Shown here: one piece after another, positions 1 through 7,549 of the stretch
How the letters are laid out: every line of letters starts with the position of its first letter
Position numbering within the stretch: position 1 is the stretch's first letter
Position numbers and translations under genes: made by a program
The notes under the pieces: generated by a model
What the model was told of the DNA's origin: nothing
Databases searched by the model: none
Seen by the model: the letters and a program-made list of their open reading frames with translations, nothing else
Assembly: GCF_009469595.2 (NCBI RefSeq)
Contig: NZ_SSXV01000006.1
Coordinates: forward strand, 124,001-188,000
Source: Thauera sp. 2A1
GTDB taxonomy: Bacteria > Pseudomonadota > Gammaproteobacteria > Burkholderiales > Rhodocyclaceae
DNA: 64,000 bases
Reading direction: 5' to 3'

Positions 1-537
1 AACGTCAGCAAGACCTTCCGCAACGCGGTGCTGGGGCTGGCCGAGCACTATCCGTTCGCCCGCGCGCTGGTCAATTCCGGCCGCCTGTCGGTGCCGAGCT
101 TTCTCGCCGACTCTCGCCTGAACACCGCCGACGAGGCGGCCTTCGCCGGCAACATGATCCCCGGCGCGCCGATGGATGACGCGCCCATCGAGGCGGCCGG
201 CGGCCTGCATTGGCTGCTCGAGGCGGTGGGCAACCGCTTCCAGGTGCTGCACTACATGGAGGACGCTGCCGCACTGGATGGCGCCACCGCCGCTGTGTTC
301 GCGCGGTTGGCCGATGCGCCCATTCCGGTGGAAGCGATCGTCGTCGCCGCGCGCGGCACCGCGCCGGGCGGGCTGAAGACGCTGACCGATGCCAAGGGCC
401 GCATCCGCGAACGCTACGACCTGCAGCCGGGCACCACCTACCTGCTGCGCCCCGACCAGCATGTGGCGGCGCGCTGGCGCAGCCTCGATGCCGTCAAAGT
501 CCACGCCGCCGTCGCGCGCGCGACCTGCAACGCCTGA
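1..537 (+). CDS. FAD-dependent aromatic hydroxylase, C-terminal part
   Basis: The open frame runs in from before the window, so only the last 178 residues are visible and the FAD-binding Rossmann motif is missing. The visible part has the features of the C-terminal thioredoxin-like region of class A flavoprotein hydroxylases (MhpA/PheA/TfdB family): it ends with a short segment reading LLRPDQHVAARW, which in this family marks the last strand before the terminus. These enzymes use NAD(P)H and O2 to add a hydroxyl group to a phenolic ring. The genes directly downstream encode late steps of ring-cleavage-product processing, so this is probably the hydroxylase of the same pathway, for example toward a gentisate- or homogentisate-like ring. 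The substrate cannot be read from the sequence. Stop codon at 535-537, 11 bases before the next start. Confidence 0.75.
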   Translation, partial: NVSKTFRNAVLGLAEHYPFARALVNSGRLSVPSFLADSRLNTADEAAFAGNMIPGAPMDDAPIEAAGGLHWLLEAVGNRFQVLHYMEDAAALDGATAAVFARLADAPIPVEAIVVAARGTAPGGLKTLTDAKGRIRERYDLQPGTTYLLRPDQHVAARWRSLDAVKVHAAVARATCNA

Positions 538-548
538 GGGAGAGCGCC

Positions 549-773
549 ATGCCGCTGAACACCCAACCCAACCTGTCCGAGCCTGGGAAGCGCTACTTCC
601 GCGCCTTCAGCCCCGGCGACGACTTCTACGAAGCGCTGATCGAGACCCACCGCGACCTCAGCGACGAGCAGAGCGCGATGGTCAACGCGCGCCTGATCCT
701 GCTGCTGGCCAACCACGTCGGCGATATCTCGGTGCTGCGCGAGGCGATGCGGATCGCGCGCGAAGGCGTCTGA
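549..773 (+). CDS. DUF2783 small protein
   Basis: A 74-residue acidic protein starting at ATG 549, preceded by GGGAGAG. Sequence around FSPGDDFYEALIETHRDLS and the ending LREAMRIAREGV fit the DUF2783 family, small proteins regularly encoded between a FAD-dependent hydroxylase and downstream ring-cleavage genes in betaproteobacteria. No catalytic motif is visible. It lies 11 bases after the hydroxylase and 27 before the VOC gene, so it is almost certainly co-transcribed. It may be a small subunit or chaperone for the hydroxylase; that is inference from position only. The identification as DUF2783 is from recognition of the family, not from a search. Confidence 0.75.
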   Translation: MPLNTQPNLSEPGKRYFRAFSPGDDFYEALIETHRDLSDEQSAMVNARLILLLANHVGDISVLREAMRIAREGV

Positions 774-800
774 GCGAACGCACCGGACAAGGAGACTGCA

Positions 801-1352
801 ATGAATCCGATCGTCAAGAAGATCCACCATGTCGCGTACCGCTGCAAGGACGCGCTCGAAACCGCGCGCTGGTACGAGCAGCACCTGGGCATGAAGCTGG
901 TGCTGTCGATCGCCGAGGACGCGGTGCCGTCCACCGGCGAGCCCGATCCCTACATGCACATCTTCATGGATGCGGGCATGGGCAACATCCTCGCCTTCTT
1001 CGAGCTGCCCACGCGCGCACCGATGGGCCGCGACGAGAACACGCCGGCCTGGACGCAGCACCTGGCGCTGGAAGTTGATTCGATGGACACGCTGCAGGCG
1101 GCCAAGGCGCGCCTGCAGGCTGCGGGCATCGACGTCGTCGGGCCGACCGACCATGCGCTGTTCCAGTCGATCTACTTCTTCGACCCCAACGGCCACCGCC
1201 TGGAACTCGCCTGCAACACGCACCGCCCCGGCATGCTGGAGGCGCTCGACAAGGTGAAGTGGGACATGCTGGAAGAGTGGGGGCGGACCAAGAAGGCGCC
1301 CAAGCACGCGGCCTGGATGCACGACGGCAGCTACAAGGAGATGTTCAAGTGA
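801..1352 (+). CDS. VOC (glyoxalase/dioxygenase fold) family protein
   Basis: 183 residues, ATG preceded by AAGGAG. The protein shows two beta-alpha-beta-beta-beta modules of the vicinal oxygen chelate fold. Candidate metal ligands are His10 (KIHHVAY), Glu68 (FFELP), His87 (QHLALEV) and Glu135 (HRLELAC). This His/Glu/His/Glu pattern is that of glyoxalase I and related isomerases; extradiol dioxygenases use a His/His/Glu set instead. It is therefore more likely a lyase or isomerase than the ring-cleaving enzyme, although its place between a hydroxylase and a fumarylacetoacetate hydrolase family gene invites the dioxygenase reading. The stop overlaps the next gene's GTG start by four bases, implying translational coupling. 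Confidence 0.8.
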   Translation: MNPIVKKIHHVAYRCKDALETARWYEQHLGMKLVLSIAEDAVPSTGEPDPYMHIFMDAGMGNILAFFELPTRAPMGRDENTPAWTQHLALEVDSMDTLQAAKARLQAAGIDVVGPTDHALFQSIYFFDPNGHRLELACNTHRPGMLEALDKVKWDMLEEWGRTKKAPKHAAWMHDGSYKEMFK

Positions 1353-2362
1353 AACTCGCCACGCTCAAGCAAGGCGGCCGCGACGGCACGCTGGTGGTCG
1401 TCAATCGCGACCTGACCCAATGCCAGGCGGTGCCCGACATCGCCCGCACGCTGCAGGCCGCGCTCGACGACTGGGACACGGCCGCGCCCAAGCTGCGCGA
1501 GGTGTACGAGGCGCTCAACAACGGCCACGCCCGCCACGCCCAACCCTTCGACCAGGCTGCCTGTGCCTCCCCCTTGCCGCGCGCTTACCAATGGGCCGAC
1601 GGTTCGGCCTACATCAATCATGTGGAGCTGGTGCGCAAGGCGCGCAACGCCGAGATGCCACCGTCCTTCTACACCGACCCGCTGATGTACCAGGGCGGAT
1701 CCGACAGCTTCATCGGCCCGCGCGACGCGGTGGTGGCCGACGAGGCCTGGGGCATCGACTTCGAGGCCGAGGTCACGGTGGTGACGGGTGACGTGCCAAT
1801 GGGCGCCACGCCCGCAGAGGCGGCGAAGGCGATCCGCCTGGTGATGCTGGTGAACGACGTCAGCCTGCGCAACCTGATCCCCAACGAGCTGGCGAAGGGC
1901 TTCGGCTTCTTCCAGAGCAAGCCGGCCTCCGCCTTCAGCCCGGTCGCGGTGACGCCGGACGAACTGGGCGACGCGTGGAAGGAGGCCAAGGTGCATCTGC
2001 CGCTGGTGGTGCATCTGAACGGCACGCTGTTCGGCAAGCCGGAGGCCGGCGTGGACATGACCTTCGACTTCGGCCAGCTCGTCGCCCATGTGGCGAAGAC
2101 GCGCGAGCTGGAAGCGGGCTCAATCATCGGTTCGGGCACGGTGTCGAACAAGCAGGGCGACCTGTGGGGCTCGTCGATCGAGCATGGCGGCGTGGGCTAC
2201 TGCTGCCTGGCCGAAGTGCGCACCTACGAGACGATCGAGCAGGGCAAGCCGGCCACCCCCTTCATGCGCGACGGCGACGTTGTGCGCATAGAGATGTTCG
2301 ATCGCGAGGGACGCAACGTCTTCGGCACGATCGAGAACCGGGTGGCGGCGATCAAGGGCTGA
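1349..2362 (+). CDS. fumarylacetoacetate hydrolase family protein
   Basis: 337 residues. The start is taken as GTG at 1349 because it gives the expected N-terminus (MKLATLKQGGRDG) and overlaps the VOC stop; the frame is open upstream but that part is the VOC gene in another frame. The C-terminal two thirds carry the FAH fold, including the acidic metal-binding segment IDFEAEVTVV, LVNDVSLRN, and the late motif EAGSIIGSGTVSNK. The family hydrolyses or isomerises 1,3-diketo or acylpyruvate products of ring cleavage, such as fumarylacetoacetate or fumarylpyruvate. Length fits the fumarylacetoacetase branch found next to maiA. Four bases separate it from the isomerase gene, so the pair should act in sequence: isomerise the maleyl compound, then hydrolyse. 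Confidence 0.88.
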   Translation: MKLATLKQGGRDGTLVVVNRDLTQCQAVPDIARTLQAALDDWDTAAPKLREVYEALNNGHARHAQPFDQAACASPLPRAYQWADGSAYINHVELVRKARNAEMPPSFYTDPLMYQGGSDSFIGPRDAVVADEAWGIDFEAEVTVVTGDVPMGATPAEAAKAIRLVMLVNDVSLRNLIPNELAKGFGFFQSKPASAFSPVAVTPDELGDAWKEAKVHLPLVVHLNGTLFGKPEAGVDMTFDFGQLVAHVAKTRELEAGSIIGSGTVSNKQGDLWGSSIEHGGVGYCCLAEVRTYETIEQGKPATPFMRDGDVVRIEMFDREGRNVFGTIENRVAAIKG

Positions 2363-2366
2363 GGCG

Positions 2367-3011
2367 ATGAAGCTCTACACCTATTTCCGCAGCTCGGCCG
2401 CGTTTCGCGTCCGCATCGCACTGAACCTGAAGGGGCTTGCGTACGACGCGGTGCCGGTGCATCTGGCGCGCGGCGGCGGCGAGCAGCACCAGCCCGGCTA
2501 CCGGGCGCTGAACCCCGCCGGCCTGGTGCCGGCGCTGGAGGTAGACGGGCAGGTGCTGACGCAGTCGCTGGCGATCATCGAGTACCTGGACGAAACTCAC
2601 CCGCAGCCGCCGTTGCTGCCCGGTTCGCCGGCCGATCGGGCGCGCATCCGCGCCATCGCCCAGGCCATCGCCTGCGACATCCACCCGATCAACAACCTGC
2701 GCGTTTTGCAGTACCTGCAGCGGGAACTCGGGGCGAACGACGCGCAGAAGAACGCCTGGTACCGGCACTGGATCGAGGTCGGGCTTGCGGCGGTGGAAGC
2801 GATGCTGGCGGACGATGCGCGCACCGGCGCGTTCTGCCATGGCGACACGCCGACGCTGGCCGATTGCTGCCTGGTGCCGCAGGTGTTCAACGCGCGGCGC
2901 TTCGACTGCAGCCTCGAACCGTATCCGACGATCACGCGCATTGCGGCGCGCTGCGAGTCGCTGGAGGCCTTCCGCAAGGCGGCGCCGGCCAATCAGCCGG
3001 ATGCCGAATAG
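2367..3011 (+). CDS. maiA: maleylacetoacetate (or maleylpyruvate) isomerase, zeta-class GST
   Basis: 214 residues with an N-terminal thioredoxin-like GST domain and C-terminal all-helical domain. The zeta-class signature SSAAFRVRIALNLKG lies at residues 9-23 (the family motif is SSCxWRVRIAL); the first serines are the glutathione-activating residues. The C-terminal half has CDIHPINNLRVLQYL, typical of maleylacetoacetate isomerases. The enzyme uses glutathione to convert the cis ring-cleavage product to the trans isomer that the preceding hydrolase splits. Which ring (homogentisate or gentisate type) is involved cannot be decided here, because the dioxygenase is not visible. It is the last gene of the catabolic block; the next gene is on the opposite strand 65 bases away. 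Confidence 0.9.
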   Translation: MKLYTYFRSSAAFRVRIALNLKGLAYDAVPVHLARGGGEQHQPGYRALNPAGLVPALEVDGQVLTQSLAIIEYLDETHPQPPLLPGSPADRARIRAIAQAIACDIHPINNLRVLQYLQRELGANDAQKNAWYRHWIEVGLAAVEAMLADDARTGAFCHGDTPTLADCCLVPQVFNARRFDCSLEPYPTITRIAARCESLEAFRKAAPANQPDAE

Positions 3012-3076
3012 GGGGAGGGTGGAGCAGGTCGCGCAGGCGAGGGCGCGAAGGGGCGCGAAGGATGCGCTCCCCGCGC

Positions 3077-3412
3077 CTAGACGCCCCAGGTGACCGGCAC
3101 GCCTTCCTTCTGCGCCGCCTCGAGCATGTCGAGCAGCGGCCAGGCGCGTTGAGCGAAGCCGACCGGCGCGGCCATGCCGGTGCGCCCGGCTTCGCGGTCG
3201 GCGGCCTCGCTGGCTTCGGTGCGCGCGGCCTGGCGGGCGCGGTCTTCGTCGATGGCGGCGCGCAGGCTGGCGATGGCGGCCGGCAACTGCTCGACGGTGA
3301 CGATGCCCTTGGCGTCCTCAGGGTCCTTGCCGAGGACGGCGATGAGCTTCTTCGCGGTGTCGCCGAACATGATGACGTCGGCGCTGGCAGCGGATTTGAA
3401 CGTGACCAGCAT
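3077..3412 (-). CDS. DUF1840 domain-containing protein
   Basis: 111 residues starting at MLVTFKSAASADVIMFG, a start supported by the ribosome binding site GAGGGGAAG just upstream; an in-frame ATG five codons earlier has no such site. The first 50 residues, with MFGDTAKKLIAVLGKDP, are the conserved core of DUF1840, a small cytosolic family of beta- and gammaproteobacteria with no assigned function. The C-terminal part is rich in Ala, Arg and Glu and ends near a PVTWGV tail, which is usual for the family. It starts 11 bases downstream of the hpt stop on the same strand and is probably co-transcribed with it. Confidence 0.85.
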   Translation of the reverse strand: MLVTFKSAASADVIMFGDTAKKLIAVLGKDPEDAKGIVTVEQLPAAIASLRAAIDEDRARQAARTEASEAADREAGRTGMAAPVGFAQRAWPLLDMLEAAQKEGVPVTWGV

Positions 3413-3423
3413 GTCTCTTCCCC

Positions 3424-3981
3424 TCACAGTCCTTTCACGGCGTAGATGCCCGGCGCGTTGCGCCAGTAGCCCTTGTAGTCCATGCCACAGCCGAACAGGA
3501 AGCGGTCGGCGATGTCCAGGCCGGTGAAGTCGGCGCGCATGCCGGGGTAGGCCTTGCGTCCGTGCTCCTTGTGTACCAGCACCGCGGATAGCACCTCGCG
3601 CGCGCCTTCGGCCTTCAGGTAATCGATGATCGCGGCCAGCGTGTGGCCTTCGTCGAGAATGTCGTCCAGCACCAGCACCGTGCGGTCGCGCAGATCCAGC
3701 GTCGGGCGCACGCGCCAGTCGAGCATCGCACCCTTGAGCGCGTGGCCGTAGCGGGTGGCATGGAGGTAGCCGACTTCGAGCGGGAAGGGCAGGCGCGGCA
3801 GGATGCGGCCGGCAAGGATCAGGCCGCCGTTCATCACCGTATAGACGATGGGGTTGGTGTCGGCGAGGCGCGCGGTGATCTCGCCCGCCATGCGGTCGAG
3901 CGCGGCTTCGACGCTCGCGGCATCGGCGAGGCAGTCGGCCTCGGCCAGCGCGCGCTCCACTTCTTCGAGATTGATGGGCAT
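3424..3981 (-). CDS. hpt: hypoxanthine-guanine phosphoribosyltransferase
   Basis: 185 residues starting at MPINLEEVERALAEAD. The frame stays open upstream but the residues there are low-complexity shadow sequence, and the usual length of bacterial Hpt (about 180) fits this ATG. The PRPP-binding motif VLVLDDILDEGHTL lies in the middle, and VMNGGLILAG before it fits the purine-binding loop region. The C-terminus FLFGCGMDYKGYWRN is typical of the proteobacterial purine salvage type. The enzyme joins hypoxanthine or guanine to PRPP, giving IMP or GMP. Neighbours on the same strand are DUF1840 (downstream) and a membrane-stress trio (upstream). Confidence 0.9.
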   Translation of the reverse strand: MPINLEEVERALAEADCLADAASVEAALDRMAGEITARLADTNPIVYTVMNGGLILAGRILPRLPFPLEVGYLHATRYGHALKGAMLDWRVRPTLDLRDRTVLVLDDILDEGHTLAAIIDYLKAEGAREVLSAVLVHKEHGRKAYPGMRADFTGLDIADRFLFGCGMDYKGYWRNAPGIYAVKGL

Positions 3982-4010
3982 GTCAGCCTTGTTTCCGTGT
4001 CCTGGTCGGT

Positions 4011-4376
4011 TCAGCCCAGCATGGCGCGCAGGCGCCCAAGCAGGCGCAGCAGCACCGAGGCGATGGCGGGATTGAGGGCGGCGCCACGGGCGCCGCGCAG
4101 GCGACGCCACAGCAGCCAGCCCACCCACGCGCGCTGGACCAGCCGGAAAGCGCGGCGCGGCCGTGTGGCGAGCAGCACCAGGGCGGCGATCGACAGCATC
4201 GGCGCCTTTTCGCGCGCCCATTGCACTCCACTGTGGAAGTGGTCGCGAAGGCGGTCGGCCGTGTCCAGGACGGAATCGACCGTCGCCAGGTGTCGCTGCA
4301 GCTCGCTGCGCTCGGCATCTGCCCGCATCTGCAGCCGCTGCTTGCGCAACGCAAGTTCGAGGATGCGCGGGTTCAT
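4011..4376 (-). CDS. YqjK-like small basic protein
   Basis: 121 residues, very rich in Arg and Leu, beginning MNPRILELALRKQRLQMRAD. This start and the position after a YqjE homologue match the YqjK-like family found in elaB/yqjD-yqjE-yqjK operons. A central segment (MLSIAALVLLATR, about residues 60-72) may be one short membrane segment, and the rest is strongly basic. The gene overlaps the upstream gene stop by four bases (ATGA), so translation is coupled. No function is established; the operon type is linked with stationary-phase and envelope stress in E. coli. Confidence 0.7.
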   Translation of the reverse strand: MNPRILELALRKQRLQMRADAERSELQRHLATVDSVLDTADRLRDHFHSGVQWAREKAPMLSIAALVLLATRPRRAFRLVQRAWVGWLLWRRLRGARGAALNPAIASVLLRLLGRLRAMLG

Positions 4377-4756
4377 TCCCTGTGCTGTGCTGCGTCGCGA
4401 TCACGAGCGAGTTCGGCCAGGCTGGCGGCGAATAGCCGGCTGCCGCGTCGCAGCTCGCGCGCGGCATTGGTCGCCGTCAACAGGCCGCCGCCGAGAAACA
4501 CTGCGCAGGCCAGCCCGAGCGCGAGCAGGCGGTGCGCTTCCCAGAACAGCACGGTGAGGAACACCGCCACGAAGACAAGGCCGAAGCCCAGCAAAACCGC
4601 CGACAACAAGGTGTTGAACAGCAGGCTGACGATGCGCAGCTTTTCTTCCTGCACCTCGACAGAAAGCAACTCGAGCCGGGTCTGCACGGCGTGCAGCCCG
4701 GTATCGAGGAGGCCGTGAAGGCTCTCGCTCAGGCGAGGTCTCGGCGCGTCACTCAT
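4373..4756 (-). CDS. YqjE / phage holin superfamily III membrane protein
   Basis: 127 residues. An amphipathic N-terminal region (about residues 8-40, SLHGLLDTGLHAVQTRLELLSVEVQEEK) is followed by two predicted membrane helices near residues 45-70 and 78-100. This arrangement is the YqjE family, annotated as holin superfamily III by fold, but it is a chromosomal inner-membrane protein and not part of a prophage: no phage genes surround it. It sits between the DUF883 gene (54 bases upstream) and the YqjK-like gene (4-base overlap), giving the usual three-gene order. Confidence 0.82.
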   Translation of the reverse strand: MSDAPRPRLSESLHGLLDTGLHAVQTRLELLSVEVQEEKLRIVSLLFNTLLSAVLLGFGLVFVAVFLTVLFWEAHRLLALGLACAVFLGGGLLTATNAARELRRGSRLFAASLAELARDRDAAQHRE

Positions 4757-4810
4757 GCTTGAGTCGGCTCGTGCAGCCGGCAGGGATGCCGCTGGAAAAA
4801 ATCGAGCAGA

Positions 4811-5122
4811 TCAACGACGGCCGGCCAGCAGGCCGAGCAGGAAGGCAACGCCGGCGGCGACGCCGACCGACTGCCAGGGGTGATCGTGCACATAGTCGTC
4901 GGTGGCACGCGCCGCCTTCTTGCTGCGGTCGATCAGCGCGGCCTCGGCGTCGGCGATGCGTTCCTTGGCCACGGCAAGACGATCGCCGAGGCGGCTGCGC
5001 ACGTCGGTGAGCTTCTCGCCTGCCTGGCCGGCCGTGAGCTTGAGCAGCTCTTCCGCATCGGCGACGACCACTTTCAGGTCGCTGACGAGCTTGTCCCTGG
5101 ACGGATTGTTGGTTTCACTCAT
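4811..5122 (-). CDS. DUF883 (ElaB/YqjD-like) membrane-anchored protein
   Basis: 103 residues from ATG 5122 (MSETNNPSRDKL), chosen because GGAG lies eight bases upstream; an ATG four codons earlier would place the binding site inside the gene. A long helical region (about residues 8-75) precedes a C-terminal segment, DDYVHDHPWQSVGVAAGVAFLLGLLAGRR, with the W-x-S-V-G-V-A-A-G-V-A tail anchor and final double Arg typical of ElaB/YqjD. In E. coli such proteins bind ribosomes at the inner membrane in stationary phase. It is the first gene of the minus-strand set ending with DUF1840. Confidence 0.85.
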   Translation of the reverse strand: MSETNNPSRDKLVSDLKVVVADAEELLKLTAGQAGEKLTDVRSRLGDRLAVAKERIADAEAALIDRSKKAARATDDYVHDHPWQSVGVAAGVAFLLGLLAGRR

Positions 5123-5283
5123 GACATTCTCCATAACCTGGTTTTATGACGTTTGAGCTGCGCGGGCGTTTCAGGTCAACGCTAACCCCATTGGCCCGCG
5201 AAGGCAATTCCCGCTCGCCGTGAAGCAGTGGGGGCGGTGGCATGGAAAGGCCGAGGGGAATCCCGGGTGGCGGCGTGAATAAG

Positions 5284-5314
5284 TTACGATAATTTAATGA
5301 TTAAATCCTATAAT
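5284..5314 (+). promoter_or_regulatory. putative promoter with palindromic operator before the liv-type operon
   Basis: In an AT-rich patch of an otherwise GC-rich gap, TATAAT at 5309-5314 is a consensus -10 box; TTACGA at 5284 is a weak -35 candidate with a 19-base spacer. Between them, 5292-5306 is a perfect palindrome of two 7-base arms, ATTTAAT and ATTAAAT, around one G. An operator placed in the spacer would block RNA polymerase, which suggests repression relieved by the transported compound. The regulator is not identified. The remaining leader, about 100 bases to the ATG at 5423, holds nothing I recognise. No other feature is visible in 5123-5422. Confidence 0.5.
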
Positions 5315-5422
5315 CTCGAAATTCTGGTCCTGCAGCATCGCCCACAAGAAGCGAGTCAGCGGCGACAGAGTTTCGAATACGCATTTCAACACCATCGTTC
5401 AACGAGACGAGGAGACAATCCC

Positions 5423-6592
5423 ATGAAGCCCACCAAGCACATCATCGGCGCCACCGCTCTTGCCCTGGCGCTGGGCGCCGCGTTCGGCAGCGCGCAGGCG
5501 GACGACAAGGTCAAGGTCGGCCTGATGCTGCCGTCGACCGGAACCTACGCGGCGCTCGGCGCGGCGATCACCAACGGTTTCAAGCAGTTCGTCGCCGAGA
5601 ACGGCGGCAAGCTGGGCGGCCGCGAGGTGGAGTACTACGCGGTGGACGACGAGTCCGATCCGGCCAAGGCGACGGAGAACGCCAACAAGCTGGTCAAGCG
5701 CGACAAGGTCGATGTGCTCGTCGGCACGGTGCATTCCGGCGTGGCGCTGGCCATGGCCAAGGTGGCCCGCGACAACAAGACGCTGATGATCGTGCCCAAC
5801 GCCGGCGCCGACGAACTCACCGGCCCGCTGTGCGCGCCGACCCTGTTCCGCTCTTCCTTTACCAACTGGCAGCCGGCCTACGCGATGGGCAAGGTCGCGG
5901 CGGAGAAGGGGCACAAGAAGGTGGTGACGCTGACCTGGAAGTACGCCGCAGGCCAGCAGTCGACCGACGGCTTCAAGGAAGCGTTCGAGCAGGCGGGCGG
6001 CAAGGTCGTCAAGGAAATGACGCTGCCCTTCCCGAACGTCGAGTTCCAGCCTTTCCTGACCGAGATCGCCGCGCTCAAGCCTGACGCGGTGTATGTGTTC
6101 TTTGCCGGCGCCGGTGCGGCGAAGTTCGTGCGCGACTACCAGGCGGCGGGTCTGAAGGCCTCCATTCCGCTCTATGGCGCGGGCTTCCTGACCGATGGCA
6201 CGCTGGAGGCGATGGGCGATGCCGGCAAGGGCTTGCTGACCACGCTGCACTACGCCGACGGTCTCGATAACAAGAAGGACGCGGCCTTCCGCCTGAACTA
6301 CGCCAAGACCTACAAGATGCAGCCCGACGTCTACGCGGTGCAGGGCTATGACGCCGCCCAGCTCTATCAGGCAGGACTCGCGGCCGCTGGCGGCGACCCT
6401 TCGAAGCAGGAGGCCGTCATCAAGGGCATGGAGGCCGCCAAGATCGACAGCCCGCGCGGTGCCTTCACCCTGTCGAAGGCGCACAACCCGGTGCAGGACG
6501 TCTATCTGCGCCAGGCCGAGGGAACGCAGAACAAGGTCGTTTCCACCGCGATCAAGGGCCTCGCCGATCCGGCACGCGGCTGCAAGATGTAA
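5423..6592 (+). CDS. ABC transporter periplasmic substrate-binding protein, branched-chain amino acid/aromatic type
   Basis: 389 residues. Start ATG 5423 follows GAGGAGACAATCCC and gives a clean Sec signal peptide of about 26 residues (hydrophobic ALALALGAAFG, cleavage after AQA). The mature part begins KVKVGLMLPSTGTYAALG, the class of LivK/HAAT family type I periplasmic binding proteins, and keeps their two-lobe order, with VLVGTVHSGVALAM and ALKPDAVYVFFAGAGA. It binds the substrate outside the inner membrane and passes it to the permease pair encoded next. In aromatic-degrading betaproteobacteria such proteins often bind benzoate-like acids; the ring-catabolism genes nearby make this likely, but specificity is inferred. 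Confidence 0.88.
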   Translation: MKPTKHIIGATALALALGAAFGSAQADDKVKVGLMLPSTGTYAALGAAITNGFKQFVAENGGKLGGREVEYYAVDDESDPAKATENANKLVKRDKVDVLVGTVHSGVALAMAKVARDNKTLMIVPNAGADELTGPLCAPTLFRSSFTNWQPAYAMGKVAAEKGHKKVVTLTWKYAAGQQSTDGFKEAFEQAGGKVVKEMTLPFPNVEFQPFLTEIAALKPDAVYVFFAGAGAAKFVRDYQAAGLKASIPLYGAGFLTDGTLEAMGDAGKGLLTTLHYADGLDNKKDAAFRLNYAKTYKMQPDVYAVQGYDAAQLYQAGLAAAGGDPSKQEAVIKGMEAAKIDSPRGAFTLSKAHNPVQDVYLRQAEGTQNKVVSTAIKGLADPARGCKM

Positions 6593-6678
6593 GCGCGCCA
6601 GCGGCGCCTGCGGGCGCCGCATTCCCTCATTCTGTCCCCCGGCGCGCATGAAGCATGCCTGCCGGCTCGGAGTTCGTG

Positions 6679-7545
6679 ATGGATTTCGCCACTTTCCTGA
6701 TCCAGACGCTGAACGCGCTGCAATACGGCCTGCTGCTGTTTCTCGTCGCCAGCGGCCTGACGCTCGTGTTCGGCATCATGGGCATCATCAACCTGGCGCA
6801 CGGCAGCTTCTACATGATCGGCGCCTACCTCGCCTTCGTGCTGACGAGCGCCACCGGCAGCCTGGTGCTGGCGATCGTGCTCGGCATTCCGCTGGCGCTG
6901 CTCTTCGGCGCCTTCCTCGAATGGCTGCTGTTTTCGCACCTCTACAAACGCGACCACCTCGAGCAGGTGCTGCTCACCTACGGCCTGATCCTGGTGTTCG
7001 AGGAGCTGCGCAGCCTGCTCGTGGGTAACGACGTGCATGGCGTGAACATTCCCGCCTTCCTCGATGCATCGATCCGGCTCACCGAGGTGATGACCTATCC
7101 GGTGTATCGGCTGGCCGTGTCGGCAGTGTGCGTCGTGCTGGCCGTGGCGCTCTACTTCGTCATCCAGCGCACCCGTCTGGGGATGATGATCCGCGCCGGC
7201 AACGACGACCGCACCATGGTCGAGGCGCTGGGCATCAACATCAACATGATCTACCGCGTCGTGTTCGCGCTTGGCGTCGCGCTCGCCGCGCTCGCCGGCA
7301 TGCTGGCCGCGCCGATGTCGTCGGTGTTCCCGAACATGGGCAGCCAGGTGCTCATCATCTCCTTCGTGATCGTCGTCATCGGCGGCATCGGCTCGGTGTG
7401 GGGCGCGCTGGTGGCCGCGCTCATCGTCGGTTTTGCCGACACTTTCGGCAAGGTGCTGCTGCCGGAGATCTCGGGAATGATCGTGTACCTGGTGATGGCG
7501 GTGGTGCTGCTGTGGCGTCCCGAAGGCATCCTGAAGAAGGGCTGA
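6679..7545 (+). CDS. branched-chain-type ABC transporter permease, LivH family
   Basis: 288 residues, start ATG 6679 (MDFATFLIQTLNALQYG), with GGAG nine bases upstream; the eight codons before it in frame are probably untranslated. The protein has about eight hydrophobic segments and the LivH hallmarks GLTLVFGIMGIINLAHGSFYMIG near residues 26-48 and the cytoplasmic loop RAGNDDRTMVEALGININ. It forms one half of the inner-membrane channel with the LivM-type protein encoded 4 bases downstream. The 86-base gap after the binding protein gene is the largest in the operon and contains a GC-rich symmetrical stretch (6600-6620), which might lower downstream expression relative to the binding protein. 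Confidence 0.9.
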   Translation: MDFATFLIQTLNALQYGLLLFLVASGLTLVFGIMGIINLAHGSFYMIGAYLAFVLTSATGSLVLAIVLGIPLALLFGAFLEWLLFSHLYKRDHLEQVLLTYGLILVFEELRSLLVGNDVHGVNIPAFLDASIRLTEVMTYPVYRLAVSAVCVVLAVALYFVIQRTRLGMMIRAGNDDRTMVEALGININMIYRVVFALGVALAALAGMLAAPMSSVFPNMGSQVLIISFVIVVIGGIGSVWGALVAALIVGFADTFGKVLLPEISGMIVYLVMAVVLLWRPEGILKKG

Positions 7546-7549
7546 GACG

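Noticed and set aside
3038..3062. Tandem GGCGCGAAGG units between maiA and DUF1840
   Set aside because: Only two imperfect units in a GC-rich gap; probably chance.
4373..4756. Phage holin annotation as sign of a prophage
   Set aside because: YqjE belongs to the holin superfamily III by fold only; the YqjK and DUF883 neighbours mark a chromosomal stress operon and no phage gene is near.
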